Shown: positions 8,171 through 17,032 of the stretch, in pieces
Position numbering within the stretch: the first letter of the stretch is position 1
Layout of the letters: every line of letters begins with the position of its first letter
Source of the DNA: Plectonema radiosum NIES-515
GTDB taxonomy: Bacteria; Cyanobacteriota; Cyanobacteriia; Cyanobacteriales; Nostocaceae
NCBI RefSeq assembly: GCF_025753815.1
Contig: NZ_JAOWRF010000192.1
Location: 1-37,858 of the forward strand
Direction: 5' to 3'
Length of the DNA stretch: 37,858 bases
The notes under the pieces: generated by a model
Seen by the model: the letters and a program-made list of their open reading frames with translations, nothing else
What the model was told of the DNA's origin: nothing
Databases searched by the model: none
Program-made: the position numbers and the translations under genes

Positions 8171-9526
8171 TCAAGTACCAGTCAGCTGTTTTACCTCAGT
8201 CGGAAATCCTGCATTGTTGAGAGCCTGAAAAGCAGTTATCGAATCTTGTACCCAAAATTGTCTGCCAAGAAGAACAGCTTGGCGGGAATTTAGGGCTTGT
8301 ATAATACCTATCACTGGCACTTTTGCTTTTTCTCTGTCTCCTGAGTGTTCTTTCAAAATTGTTCTGACGCGATTAAGTTCTTGGATATCTGCTGTTTGTT
8401 GAGAACTTAATTCTAGCATCACCAGTTGTACTGTTTCTACTTGTTCGGCATCTTCAACAATAAATTGAGGTTTCTCGTCTTTTCGCTCTATTTTACCCCA
8501 AATAATCAAGCGTGAATCAACTTGAAGTAGTGAACTTATGCGCTCATAAGATTTAGGAAAGGCTACCGCTTCCGATTGTGCAGTTAAATCTTCTATTTGC
8601 AAAATCGCCATCGGTTCGTTGCCTTTTTTTGTCATCACCTTTTTGACGCCATTTAGCATGACAAGCGCACAAACCATGATTCCTTCTTTTTGCTCGGCAA
8701 ATTGCGTCAGGTTAATAGGAGCAAGATATCGCGCTGTTTGCTGTATAGATTTCAGCGGATGATCGGATACATAAAAACCTAAAAGTTCCTTTTCTTTGCG
8801 TAACTTTTCCGGTTGGGGTAAATCAGGAACAGGATTTGCTTTCGGGGCAGTTTCAAAAGCTTTGCTTACTTGATTATTATTTGTATTGTGAGAAATTCCA
8901 GTATTAAAATCAAAGAGATTTCCTTGACCGCTAGCTCTATCTCTGGCACGGGATTGTGCCCAATCATATACTAATTCTAGGTCTTTGATTAACTGATGGC
9001 GGTTAGATTCGATTTTATCAAAAGCTCCGCAGTAAATTAGCGACTCTAAAGCGCGACGGTTAACAGCACGCAAATCCACGCGATCGCAAAAATCAGCCAG
9101 AGATTTAAACGATCCTCCCTCGTTCCTCGCTTCTAATATACAAGCGATCGCATTCTGTCCCACATTACGCACTGCACTAAATCCAAACAAAATATTTTTT
9201 GCCAGGGGCGTAAAATCCACTTGACTTGCGTTAATATCTGGTGGGTCTATCTCAATATCCAAACTCGTACAGCTAGCAATATACTTCTGCACCTTATCTG
9301 TGTCACCACTGTTAGCCGTTAACAGTGCCGCCATATACTCTAATTTATAATTAGCTTTTAAATATGCAGTTTGATAAGTTACATAAGCATATGCCGTCGA
9401 GTGAGATTTATTAAAGCAATTAGAAGCGATTAAACCATCTTTAATTACAAAATTATGGTCGCAACTCACGCCAATATCATAGACATTTTGTGTTCCTAGA
9501 GATTTACGTGTAATAATTTTAACCAT
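8171..9526 (-). CDS. dnaE: DNA polymerase III alpha subunit, C-terminal half with DnaE split-intein C-fragment
   Basis: This encodes the C-terminal piece of the replicative polymerase in cyanobacteria, where dnaE is split and the protein is joined by trans-splicing. Residues 1-36 are the intein C-fragment (NVYDIGV, DHNF, ending GLIASN with the terminal Asn36). The extein begins with the nucleophile Cys37 in CFNKSHSTAYAYVTYQ, a match to the classic DnaE splice junction. The 415-residue extein continues through the finger/helix-hairpin-helix region and an OB-fold domain (IMVCALVMLNGVKKVMTKKG). It ends normally, so it looks complete. The partner dnaE-N is not in this window, as usual. The intein has Ser-Cys at 21-22 before DHNF, where the homologues I recall carry charged residues. 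Confidence 0.95.
   Translation of the reverse strand: MVKIITRKSLGTQNVYDIGVSCDHNFVIKDGLIASNCFNKSHSTAYAYVTYQTAYLKANYKLEYMAALLTANSGDTDKVQKYIASCTSLDIEIDPPDINASQVDFTPLAKNILFGFSAVRNVGQNAIACILEARNEGGSFKSLADFCDRVDLRAVNRRALESLIYCGAFDKIESNRHQLIKDLELVYDWAQSRARDRASGQGNLFDFNTGISHNTNNNQVSKAFETAPKANPVPDLPQPEKLRKEKELLGFYVSDHPLKSIQQTARYLAPINLTQFAEQKEGIMVCALVMLNGVKKVMTKKGNEPMAILQIEDLTAQSEAVAFPKSYERISSLLQVDSRLIIWGKIERKDEKPQFIVEDAEQVETVQLVMLELSSQQTADIQELNRVRTILKEHSGDREKAKVPVIGIIQALNSRQAVLLGRQFWVQDSITAFQALNNAGFPTEVKQLTGT
9419..9526 (-). other. DnaE split-intein C-fragment (Int-C)
   Basis: These 36 codons directly precede the Cys37 extein nucleophile. The block with His24-Asn25-Phe26 (DHNF) and the terminal Ser35-Asn36 are the residues expected for the C-terminal intein half. 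Splicing leaves CFN at the extein junction. Confidence 0.93.
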
Positions 9527-9576
9527 ACAATTGGGAATTGGGGAAATAGAAAATAGAGAACGTTAAATTAATTTTA

Positions 9577-10150
9577 GGACTACCGCACTCAATCTGACTG
9601 GAAAATATGCATCAAAGAAAAAGGTTCTTTTTATTGATGCAGATATTCAAGGTTCTGCTAGTTGGTGGTATAGTCCCAGTCGGAATGGTATGAGGTTCGA
9701 CCTATCCCAAGAGACAGATCCTCAACTTTTAGGTAATTTAGGAAAGATAACACGTTACGATTTAATAGTGGTAGATACACCTTTGGTGCTACGCTCTGAA
9801 GTATTAGCGCCGAAAGCAATGCGATCGCTAACTATTTTGTTTTGCCTACACCCCCAGCACCAATGGATTTAGTTGTCCTAATTGACACAATTAAAAAATC
9901 CGTCACTCCCTTGGAAACACTCCATAGCGTGCTGCTAACCAAAGTGGATATACGGAGTTTTACACAAGCACAACAAAAAAATACCTTGGTACAGTTAGGA
10001 ATACCTGCTTGCAATAACTTTATTCGTGCTGACAAAGCACACGAACGAGCAGCCCTGGCAGGTATGGCAATTACTCAATGGCAAAGAAATAATGCACGCG
10101 AAGCAAAGTCAGACTACCGCAGCTTCGCTGACGAATTCAAGCATGATTAG
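9577..10150 (+). pseudogene. ParA/MinD-type ATPase, 5'-truncated and frameshifted
   Basis: Frame 1 reads TTALNLTGKYASKKKVLFID, then DADIQGSASWW, then YDLIVVDTP (Walker B), then VLAPKA. This is a ParA ATPase that begins just after the Walker A GKTT lysine, so the first ~15 residues including the P-loop are gone. Near 9812-9830, beside a HIP1 site, the frame shifts; the other frame continues YFVLPTPPAPMDLVVLIDTI, then LLTKVDIR, and ends ALAGMAITQWQRNN...FKHD at the TAG at 10148-10150. Missing P-loop plus frameshift means no active ATPase. The end lies 8 bp before the coiled-coil gene, suggesting a former two-gene unit. The 5' break is about 50 bp from dnaE, on the opposite strand. Confidence 0.75.
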
Positions 10151-10158
10151 AGGAAATT

Positions 10159-10917
10159 ATGGTTAACAGACATGTAGACGACGTACTACAAGAAAAAACA
10201 CAAAAATTTACACCATATGAAGGTGAATCTGCAATTGAAGTTACTGCTGAGGCAATTGTAGAACATGCCGAATTATCTGAGGAATTGTCAACAGCTACAG
10301 TTGAGCAAACTCCAGCTACACACACAACTCAAACCTTGGCTGATTTAGAAGCAATGGTCAAAGAGTTGCAAGAAACTTTAGAACAATCACACCACAGAGA
10401 AAAACAACTACAGCAAAAAAATAGTGATTTGCACTCAGCTTTGTCTCAAGAAAAATTGCTTTTATCAGAACAAAAAGTATTAGTAGAACGATTGACAAAA
10501 GAGCTTTACGATGCAAAGAAAGCTGCACTACAACTTGCAGAAGCTAATTCCCAACTTATAGAAGAAAGCAATGTTCTCAAAAAAGAAAAGGAAAGTATTG
10601 TTCTCAAACAAGAAAAGGAAAGTATTGTTCTAAAACAAGAAAAGCAAATTATCCCAGCTAGCAGCTACAAAAAATCATATCAATCATCACAAAAGGCACC
10701 GCAACACCAACCTGAGCCAAATCAATTGAAACCAGTCGCTAGCTACTACAAAAAGTCACATTACTCATCGGAAAAGCCCCCGCAACAGGAACCTGAGCAA
10801 CATGAATTTAAACCAGCCGGTAGTTACAAAAAATCACACCGTTCATCGGTAAATTTAGCGCAAAATCAACCAGATGAAGGTCAGGATAATTCTTCTCAAA
10901 TGTGGTTACTTGACTAG
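10159..10917 (+). CDS. Coiled-coil protein, likely former ParA partner
   Basis: The ATG follows an excellent AGAGGAAATT ribosome site. The 252-residue product has an acidic N-terminus (1-60), then a coiled coil at about 60-155 rich in Leu/Glu/Lys/Gln heptads (LADLEAMVKELQETLEQ onward). It contains a tandem KESIVLKQE repeat. The C-terminal third carries three ~33-residue repeats, each with an (S/Y)YKKS(Y/H) box (SSYKKSYQSS, SYYKKSHYSS, SYKKSHRSS) and ending in MWLLD. I do not recognise a named family. Position right after a parA remnant suggests a cargo-adaptor or partition role, analogous to two-gene ParA/adaptor pairs such as McdA/McdB, but that is inference only. The frame is intact although its ParA is dead. 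Confidence 0.6.
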   Translation: MVNRHVDDVLQEKTQKFTPYEGESAIEVTAEAIVEHAELSEELSTATVEQTPATHTTQTLADLEAMVKELQETLEQSHHREKQLQQKNSDLHSALSQEKLLLSEQKVLVERLTKELYDAKKAALQLAEANSQLIEESNVLKKEKESIVLKQEKESIVLKQEKQIIPASSYKKSYQSSQKAPQHQPEPNQLKPVASYYKKSHYSSEKPPQQEPEQHEFKPAGSYKKSHRSSVNLAQNQPDEGQDNSSQMWLLD

Positions 10918-11015
10918 ATTAAGTTTCCCCGGTTTGAACACACTCCCCACCGAGTTGATTGGGAGCTTTAGGCTACCAGTTAGAACTGCTTTTCTTTGCA
11001 ATATGGTTTGGTTCA

Positions 11016-11135
11016 GGTCGAAAAGCAGGTAAACTGACTGCTGTTCCACTACTGTTGAAAGCAAGTGTGACTGTAAAACAAATAGCGGAACAGCTAGATA
11101 TTGAAGGGTTTAGGCAGGCAGGACAGCAGTCTTGA
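11016..11135 (+). pseudogene. Rpn-family (recombination-promoting nuclease) C-terminal remnant
   Basis: The frame from 11016 to the TGA at 11133-11135 reads GRKAGKLTAVPLLLKA, then VTVKQIAEQLDI, then FRQAGQQS. This matches the small C-terminal helical motif (KAGVxVEQIAEQLxI) seen at the end of Rpn/putative-transposase nucleases in cyanobacteria. No catalytic PD-(D/E)XK part remains and there is no start. It is a relic of a mobile-type gene between the coiled-coil gene and the DUF11 gene. Confidence 0.5.
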
Positions 11136-11152
11136 TTAAGCGTCTAACTCGA

Positions 11153-13495
11153 TCAATTTAATCTAACGCGGAAACGAACAAAACCGAAGTTGCTACCAGT
11201 TGCTTGTGAGAAATTCCCAACATTGACAATCACAGCACCGTTGCGATTAGTTTGGTTAACGCAAGAATTGCCCGCAGGTAAAGGTGAAAGAGCTGAGAAA
11301 AAGCTGCCTCTATCTGCATCTGCTGCATTCGTTACAGATGTATTTGTACCAGCTAAATCTAATAGTACACCACTACCCACACCAAAACTATCGGGTACAA
11401 AGAGGGTATCATCGGGAATTAAATCGCAAAATCTGGCGTTTTGAATTGACTGTGTACCATCACTGAGAAAATAGAGAGTATATTCAACTTCATCACCACT
11501 CTGCAAAGCAGCTTGAGAGTCTAGACTGATAACTCCCCGTGGGGCTAATTGCGACCAACCAGCGGCATTATCATTGCTGTCGTTGGGGTCATCAATAAAA
11601 GTATTAAAGTTAATTCCCCTCAGCGGTGCGTTGTTGCGGAATACGTTGGAAATTCGCTTGACAAAACGCAGATTTGGTGTTCCATTGAAGCTGACTGGTG
11701 TAGGGACATTATTATTAGTCGGATCGCCATCGTTATTATTTCCTGTAACTGTACTGCCTAAATCTGGGTTAACACCATCAGTGGAGTCATCAGTTACAGG
11801 TGTGGTGTTACCGTTTGTGGTTGCGATCGCTCTTGCGGTATTGTTAAAAGGACCCAGATTACTACCGGGTGTGACTCTAACACTAAAATTAATCGTGGCA
11901 CTAGCGCCTATAGGTAGAGTTTCTGTACCTGCGAGCAAATTGCGATCGCTATTACCGTTAAAGTTAACATTAGCTGCTGTCAGCGCACCACTGACAGTTA
12001 CGCGACTGGAAATAGCCACAGCAGTAGCCCCATTAAAGGTACTATTAGCATTACCAAATAAATCATCGCTGACTTGGACGTTATTTAAAGCGACATTTCC
12101 GTAGTTGCGGACAATGACAGTGTAAGGTACCGTGTAAGTTCCATCACTGTTATTCACCACACTACCAGCTTGCTTGGCAACACCGATACGCCGTCCTGGA
12201 GTCAGGGTCACGGGGGTAGGACTAGTATTATTATTGGGGTCTAAATCGCCGTCTGGGTCAGTATTAGTACCATTGATAGAATCATCTGTAATTGGACCTG
12301 CTTCCGGAGGACTAGCTGGGTAAATGGCTGATACCTGGGCAGTATTATTAAACGGACCAAAATTACCATTAACAGGAGTGATGTTGACATCAAAGGTAAT
12401 AGTGGCAGTTTCTCCACCATTAAGTCTATCGTTTGTAGTTCCCTGCAAAAGATTTTGGTTGCTCTGACCGTTGAAGCTAGAATTGACTGTTAAGCTGGAA
12501 CTAGAGCTTTGAATATTACCAACAGAATTGATGGTTGCACCAGCAAAGGTAGTTGCCAGATTGTCTGTTACTTGGACGTTTGTCACCGTGTAAGGAGTAT
12601 TCGGATCTCTGGGTGCGAGGTTTTGCACCGTCATGGTGTAAGGTATGGTGAAGCTACCATCGGCTCTAGGAACGGGAGCACCTACACTTTTAGCGATACC
12701 GATATTCGGTCTACAAGCTTCAACACCAACTGCAACAACACCAAAGTCATCACCATTGCTTCCAGTTGCCGTATCTTGAATTGATATTGTAAAAGGATTG
12801 GGTAGACTTGCTGGGGTGGTGAAACGAACTATTCTTCTATCCCACAAATCTTGACTATTGTGTCCGGAAGCGGGGTCAGAGTCATCAAATACGGGGAAAG
12901 ATGGACCATTAGGTATACCATTAATTAAAAACTGGATGACGGGATCGTCAGGTGCAGATCCATCAGTAGTAATGGCATTACTAACATAGGCATAAAAAAC
13001 GTAAGTAGTATTTGGCTGTAATGATGTACTGGCAATGTTTTGTTGCCAAATTGTATATGGTCCTCCTGTACTGTTGCCGTTGGAATACAACCAATTGTTA
13101 GAACTAGGCACACCATTTGCCGCATCTCCCGGAAAAGGCACTTGCTGAACAATACCGCCGGCGTAATTCACTGCTCCTGTTTGAATAGCTACACTTGTAT
13201 CACCAGGGTAAACGTTATTACCCGCATAAGGAACCCCACTACTCCAGTTACCAGGAAATAAGGTATTGGCAGCAGCACCACCACTTGGTTGCTGAGTAAA
13301 GTAACCGTTGTTAACTAAAGAGTTAGATACACCTGCTATTTTGGTGCCGGCAGGACAACCAGTACCTTGATTTTGAGCTTTCGCAGCTTGCGGAGGTATC
13401 AAACTCAAAAACCAAAAAGGCGATAATAACGTAGCCAGAGAAATAGCCCGGAGTCGAAATTTTAATGACTGAGATTTAGCAAACATTTCATGCAT
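11153..13495 (-). CDS. Secreted DUF11-repeat protein (adhesin-like)
   Basis: This 780-residue protein has a clear signal peptide: basic start, hydrophobic core ISLATLLSPFWFLSLIPP, and a likely cut after Ala40 (AAKA|QNQ). Residues about 41-260 form a Gly/Ser/Asn-rich beta domain (PNTTYVFYAYVSNAI, then FTISIQDTATGSNGDDFGV). Two DUF11-type beta-sandwich repeats follow, starting near 261 (IGIAKSVGAP) and 433 (IGVAKQAGSV), each with VPYTxxVxNxG...NVQVxDxL. A third, divergent unit starts near 606 (LRFVKRISNVF). DUF11 domains occur in large bacterial surface proteins. No sortase motif or membrane anchor is visible, so it is likely secreted or held by the outer envelope. A second ATG three codons in could also serve. 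Confidence 0.8.
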   Translation of the reverse strand: MHEMFAKSQSLKFRLRAISLATLLSPFWFLSLIPPQAAKAQNQGTGCPAGTKIAGVSNSLVNNGYFTQQPSGGAAANTLFPGNWSSGVPYAGNNVYPGDTSVAIQTGAVNYAGGIVQQVPFPGDAANGVPSSNNWLYSNGNSTGGPYTIWQQNIASTSLQPNTTYVFYAYVSNAITTDGSAPDDPVIQFLINGIPNGPSFPVFDDSDPASGHNSQDLWDRRIVRFTTPASLPNPFTISIQDTATGSNGDDFGVVAVGVEACRPNIGIAKSVGAPVPRADGSFTIPYTMTVQNLAPRDPNTPYTVTNVQVTDNLATTFAGATINSVGNIQSSSSSLTVNSSFNGQSNQNLLQGTTNDRLNGGETATITFDVNITPVNGNFGPFNNTAQVSAIYPASPPEAGPITDDSINGTNTDPDGDLDPNNNTSPTPVTLTPGRRIGVAKQAGSVVNNSDGTYTVPYTVIVRNYGNVALNNVQVSDDLFGNANSTFNGATAVAISSRVTVSGALTAANVNFNGNSDRNLLAGTETLPIGASATINFSVRVTPGSNLGPFNNTARAIATTNGNTTPVTDDSTDGVNPDLGSTVTGNNNDGDPTNNNVPTPVSFNGTPNLRFVKRISNVFRNNAPLRGINFNTFIDDPNDSNDNAAGWSQLAPRGVISLDSQAALQSGDEVEYTLYFLSDGTQSIQNARFCDLIPDDTLFVPDSFGVGSGVLLDLAGTNTSVTNAADADRGSFFSALSPLPAGNSCVNQTNRNGAVIVNVGNFSQATGSNFGFVRFRVRLN

Positions 13496-13708
13496 CAGTT
13501 GGAAAATAAGAGCGCTTTAACTGGTAAAGAGTACTTTACCTACCGTTTTGCCAGAGGATGTTTTGGTATAAATTCATTTGGCTTGTCTATTAGATTGGCT
13601 GCTTCCTGATTGAGATACTGAAAATTGTCCCGCGAAATTTTTACACGCCAAATTTACCCGCTGCAAGCCGCAACAGATAAACAAGACAACTATGTCTCTA
13701 TCAAGTAA

Positions 13709-13827
13709 TACCAATTCTATGTGAGTGAGGTTGCGCTTTATTCGCCCTCAGGCTATAAGCCGCTGGCTCCAAAAACAGAGCTTACCTGCGTAGGCACTCT
13801 TAGGCGCATCTTCATACAGAAATGGTA
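13709..13827. repeat. MITE-like repeat in a 600-bp gene-free stretch
   Basis: Ends TACCAATTCTATGTGA and, inverted, TACCATTTCTGTATGA are related. The interior has GC-rich pieces (CTTAGGCGC) familiar from small repeats in Nostocales genomes. It is about 119 bp with no coding capacity. The rest of 13496-14099 is AT-rich with no recognisable gene; the only other structure is the inverted repeat at 14040-14091. Confidence 0.45.
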
Positions 13828-14039
13828 GAACTATTGATTTGATTTAGTGACATAAATTACTAAAATCAACTCTAAGGTAGATGAAGATATCAGCTTTTTA
13901 TGGGAAACGATTTCAGACAATAATCAGTATAACCACTTGTGGTGACAGTACTAAAAATATTTCCTGACTTTATAAAAATTTTAGATGAATTAGTATGAAA
14001 ATATACAATTAACTAATATAAACTTGATTTTTTCCTATA

Positions 14040-14091
14040 CGTAGTCAGCACGAAGAGTGCGATCGCCAAGTGCAAAGAGCGCTGACTACGA
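14040..14091. repeat. 10-bp inverted repeat downstream of murG
   Basis: CGTAGTCAGC at 14040-14049 is repeated in inverted form at 14082-14091, with a 32-nt loop containing a HIP1 site. It lies nine bases past the murG stop and might act as an end-of-message hairpin for the leftward murG, though no clear T-run follows. Confidence 0.4.
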
Positions 14092-14099
14092 ACGGTTTT

Positions 14100-15167
14100 T
14101 TACATCTCCACAAGATCGCGCACCAACTGTGCCAATTTTGCCGCGCTGTCGGGAACTGCGATCGCTTTGCTTTTTTCTGCCATATCAGCCAATTGCGGTG
14201 ACTGCAACAAATACAAAACTTTACTTTGCAATACCTCAGCGCTTAACTCTGATTGCTTAAAAGCGATCGCTGCACCGACTGAGGTAAATACTTCCGCATT
14301 GTAAGTTTGATGATCTTCTGCCGCAAATGGATAAGGAATCAAAATCGAAGGCACACCACATACTGCCATTTCTGTCAAGCTTCCCGCACCAGAACGACTA
14401 ATTGCTAAATCAGCGCGTTTTAACAATCCCGCCATATTGTCAGAAAACGGTAACACAATATATTGCGGATGCTGTAAATTTTCGACTTCGGGATCGTTAT
14501 CTCCCGTCAAATGGACAACCCAAGCACCAGCATCAAACCAAGCTGTAGCGCAGGAGCGCACCAACTTATTGATAGCGACTGCACCTTGGCTACCACCAAA
14601 GACGACAATTAAAGGAACATTCTCCGGAATGGGTAAATCTAATGGGACAATTTGAGAATCTAAAAATGGCGATCGCACTGGAGTATTAGTATAAATAGTT
14701 TTGGCACGAGGCAAGTACTTAGCCGCAACTTCAAACCCCACTGCCACAGCATCACACCAGGGACCAAAAAAGCGTGTTACCTTACCAGGTAAGGCGTTTG
14801 ATTCATGGAGAATCACAGGTAAACCAAGCGATCGTGCGGCAATTACGGCAGGTCCTGCGATATAACCACCCGTAGTAAAGACACCTTGAAAATTACCTTT
14901 TTTCAGAAGTTTTCTCACTTGGAGAATCGAACCGACGAGTTTACCCAAAATCCCTAAAGATGAAAATCCCAACCCTTGCTGAAACCCCTCAACTGCAATA
15001 GTATTCAATGGGTACTGCTTGGGAACAAGCGAGCGTTCTAGCCGATTTGGGACACCAAGCCACTCAATTTGATAATCTGGCAATTGTTCAGCCAGTGCGA
15101 TCGCCGGAAATAAGTGTCCACCAGTGCCACTAGCGGCTATTAATAATCGTATCGGTGCGTTTGCCAT
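14100..15167 (-). CDS. murG: UDP-N-acetylglucosamine--N-acetylmuramyl-pentapeptide pyrophosphoryl-undecaprenol GlcNAc transferase
   Basis: MurG adds GlcNAc from UDP-GlcNAc to lipid I to make lipid II, on the inner face of the plasma membrane, in peptidoglycan synthesis. The 355-residue GT-B protein shows the N-terminal glycine loop ASGTGGHLFPA, the HESNALPGK block, the second glycine loop FGGSQGAVAIN, and the donor-site block SRSGAGSLTEMAVCGVPSI followed by PFAAEDHQTYNAE. All are diagnostic and the length is normal. The ATG at 15167 is preferred to a TTG at 15170. The gene diverges from the NTF2-like gene across an 85-bp gap that must hold both promoters. Confidence 0.97.
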   Translation of the reverse strand: MANAPIRLLIAASGTGGHLFPAIALAEQLPDYQIEWLGVPNRLERSLVPKQYPLNTIAVEGFQQGLGFSSLGILGKLVGSILQVRKLLKKGNFQGVFTTGGYIAGPAVIAARSLGLPVILHESNALPGKVTRFFGPWCDAVAVGFEVAAKYLPRAKTIYTNTPVRSPFLDSQIVPLDLPIPENVPLIVVFGGSQGAVAINKLVRSCATAWFDAGAWVVHLTGDNDPEVENLQHPQYIVLPFSDNMAGLLKRADLAISRSGAGSLTEMAVCGVPSILIPYPFAAEDHQTYNAEVFTSVGAAIAFKQSELSAEVLQSKVLYLLQSPQLADMAEKSKAIAVPDSAAKLAQLVRDLVEM

Positions 15168-15252
15168 CAACCCTTTACCGTTCTGAAGAGAAGCTTAACT
15201 AAGATAAAACAATTTACGAGCCTTCTGTAGCTAAATCCTGAACCTATCAACA

Positions 15253-16062
15253 ATGCCTAACCTAATTGTCTTACTAGTTAGAAACATCAGAAAATTTCCA
15301 GCCTCAAACTGGCTAATTTTATTTATACTGTCACTTGGTTTATTATCCGGTTGGAAATGCGCTCAAGCGAGTACACCAGATACTGCACCGACCGAACTGA
15401 AAAATTTATTGACGCAAATTGATACAGCAGCTAGTCTTGGCAATGTGACAAAAGTAATGCAGTTTTACAGCCCCAATTTTACTACTGGGGATGGTTTAAC
15501 TCACGCCAATTTGGAAAAAGCCTTGGTTGGGCTGTGGCAGAGGTATCCACAACTAAAATACACTACGCAACTCAAATCTTGGAAATCAGAAGGTAATGCC
15601 ATTATCGCCGAAACAGTGACTAATATAACCAGTTCACCCTCTCCTAAGAGCAATAATATGGCTTTGAATGCGACGATTACATCTCGTCAACGTATTTCCG
15701 GTACACAAATTGTCCGTCAAGACATTTTGACCGAACGCACTCAACTTAGCTCTGGTGCTAAACCACCACAAATTAAGATTAATTTACCACAGCAAGTGCG
15801 AGTCGGACAGCAATATAATTTTGATGCGATCGTTACTGAACCCCTTGGTGATGATTTTCTTTTAGGCACCGCTTTAGAAGAACCGATTAAACCAGAAAAA
15901 TATCTCTCCCCCACATCGGTAGATTTAGAATTGCTGACAACAGGTGGACTTTTTAAAGTTGGACGAGCACCAGCTACTCCTGGTAGTCAATGGCTTTCTG
16001 CCGTAATTTTCCGAGGAGAAGGTGTAACAATGGTAACTCAACGTTTGCAAGTTGTGAAATAA
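15253..16062 (+). CDS. Exported NTF2-like (SnoaL/DUF4440-type) protein
   Basis: This 269-residue protein has an N-terminal hydrophobic segment (WLILFILSLGLLSGW, about residues 21-35) followed by KCAQAS, consistent with a signal peptide. Residues about 45-155 (LKNLLTQIDTAASLGNVTKV onward, with MQFYSPNFTTGDG) match the cone-like NTF2 fold: a helix, a YSPNF turn, then strands. The C-terminal half (KINLPQQVRVGQQYNFDAIV onward) looks like an immunoglobulin-like beta domain. Ligand and role are unknown; it is likely periplasmic or thylakoid-lumenal. Confidence 0.65.
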   Translation: MPNLIVLLVRNIRKFPASNWLILFILSLGLLSGWKCAQASTPDTAPTELKNLLTQIDTAASLGNVTKVMQFYSPNFTTGDGLTHANLEKALVGLWQRYPQLKYTTQLKSWKSEGNAIIAETVTNITSSPSPKSNNMALNATITSRQRISGTQIVRQDILTERTQLSSGAKPPQIKINLPQQVRVGQQYNFDAIVTEPLGDDFLLGTALEEPIKPEKYLSPTSVDLELLTTGGLFKVGRAPATPGSQWLSAVIFRGEGVTMVTQRLQVVK

Positions 16063-16119
16063 GTAACTAACTCAAGAGTTAAGAGTCCATAGTCCGTAGT
16101 CAACAGTTGAAACTTAGTT

Positions 16120-16165
16120 GACTCTTGACCATTGACTCTTGACCATTGACCATTAAATCTTGACC
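16120..16165. repeat. Short tandem repeats (GACTCTTGACCATT type)
   Basis: Copies of GACTCTTGACCATT and GACCATT run in tandem up to the start codon of the dehydrogenase gene. They are STRR-like intergenic repeats common in filamentous cyanobacteria. The ATG itself overlaps the repeat unit (TTGACCATG). Confidence 0.7.
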
Positions 16166-16954
16166 ATGATTTCAATTCAAAATCAAATTGTTTTAATTAC
16201 AGGTGCAAGTAGTGGTATTGGTGCAGCTTGTGCGAAAATTTTGGCGCTAACGGGTGCAAAATTGATTTTAGCAGCGCGTCGCCAAGAACGTTTACAGCAA
16301 CTAGCTGCGGAACTTGTAGAAACCTTTGATGAAAAGTCTCTACAAATTCATTTATTAGAGTTAGATGTGCGCGATCGCTCTGCTGTAGAATCGGCTATCT
16401 CTAACTTACCCCCAGAGTGGTCAGACATAGACATTTTAATTAATAATGCCGGTTTAAGTCGCGGTTTAGACAAACTCCACGAAGGTGACACTCAAGACTG
16501 GGAAGAAATGATTGATACCAACATCAAAGGTTTACTTTACCTCACCCGCTATGTTGTCCCAGGAATGGTGAAACGCGATCGCGGTCATGTGGTAAATATT
16601 GGTTCCATTGCCGGACATCAAACTTATCCTAAGGGTAATGTATATTGTGGCACTAAAGCCGCAGTCAAAGCAATTTCTGAAGGCTTGAAACAAGACCTTT
16701 TAGGAACTCCTATACGTGTAACTTCTGTCGATCCGGGGATGGTAGAAACAGAATTTAGTCAAGTACGATTTCATGGGGATGGCGATCGCGCTAAACTTGT
16801 TTACCAGGGAGTAACTCCCCTGACACCAGAGGATGTCGCTGACGTGATATTTTTCTGCGTCACCCGACCAACTCATGTAAATATTAATGAAGTTATATTA
16901 ATGCCAGTTGACCAAGCCAGCGCCACTATAGTGTATAGGCGAACATCAAATTAA
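16166..16954 (+). CDS. Short-chain dehydrogenase/reductase (YdfG-like)
   Basis: This 262-residue Rossmann-fold oxidoreductase has cofactor motif TGASSGIG (12-19), an Arg-Arg after the second strand that suggests NADP preference, structural NNAG (93-96), and the catalytic tetrad Asn119, Ser147, Tyr160, Lys164 (YCGTK). The DPGMVETEF block and overall sequence resemble the YdfG group, which oxidises 3-hydroxy acids such as serine or 3-hydroxypropionate; the substrate here is not certain. The ATG at 16166 is preferred over the TTG two codons upstream, which is part of a tandem repeat. Confidence 0.88.
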   Translation: MISIQNQIVLITGASSGIGAACAKILALTGAKLILAARRQERLQQLAAELVETFDEKSLQIHLLELDVRDRSAVESAISNLPPEWSDIDILINNAGLSRGLDKLHEGDTQDWEEMIDTNIKGLLYLTRYVVPGMVKRDRGHVVNIGSIAGHQTYPKGNVYCGTKAAVKAISEGLKQDLLGTPIRVTSVDPGMVETEFSQVRFHGDGDRAKLVYQGVTPLTPEDVADVIFFCVTRPTHVNINEVILMPVDQASATIVYRRTSN

Positions 16955-17032
16955 GTCAGGGGAGATGAGGGAGACAAGGAGGACAAAAAGAATAATTTTT
17001 CTTTCCCCCCTCTCAAGAACTCTCCCCATTGC

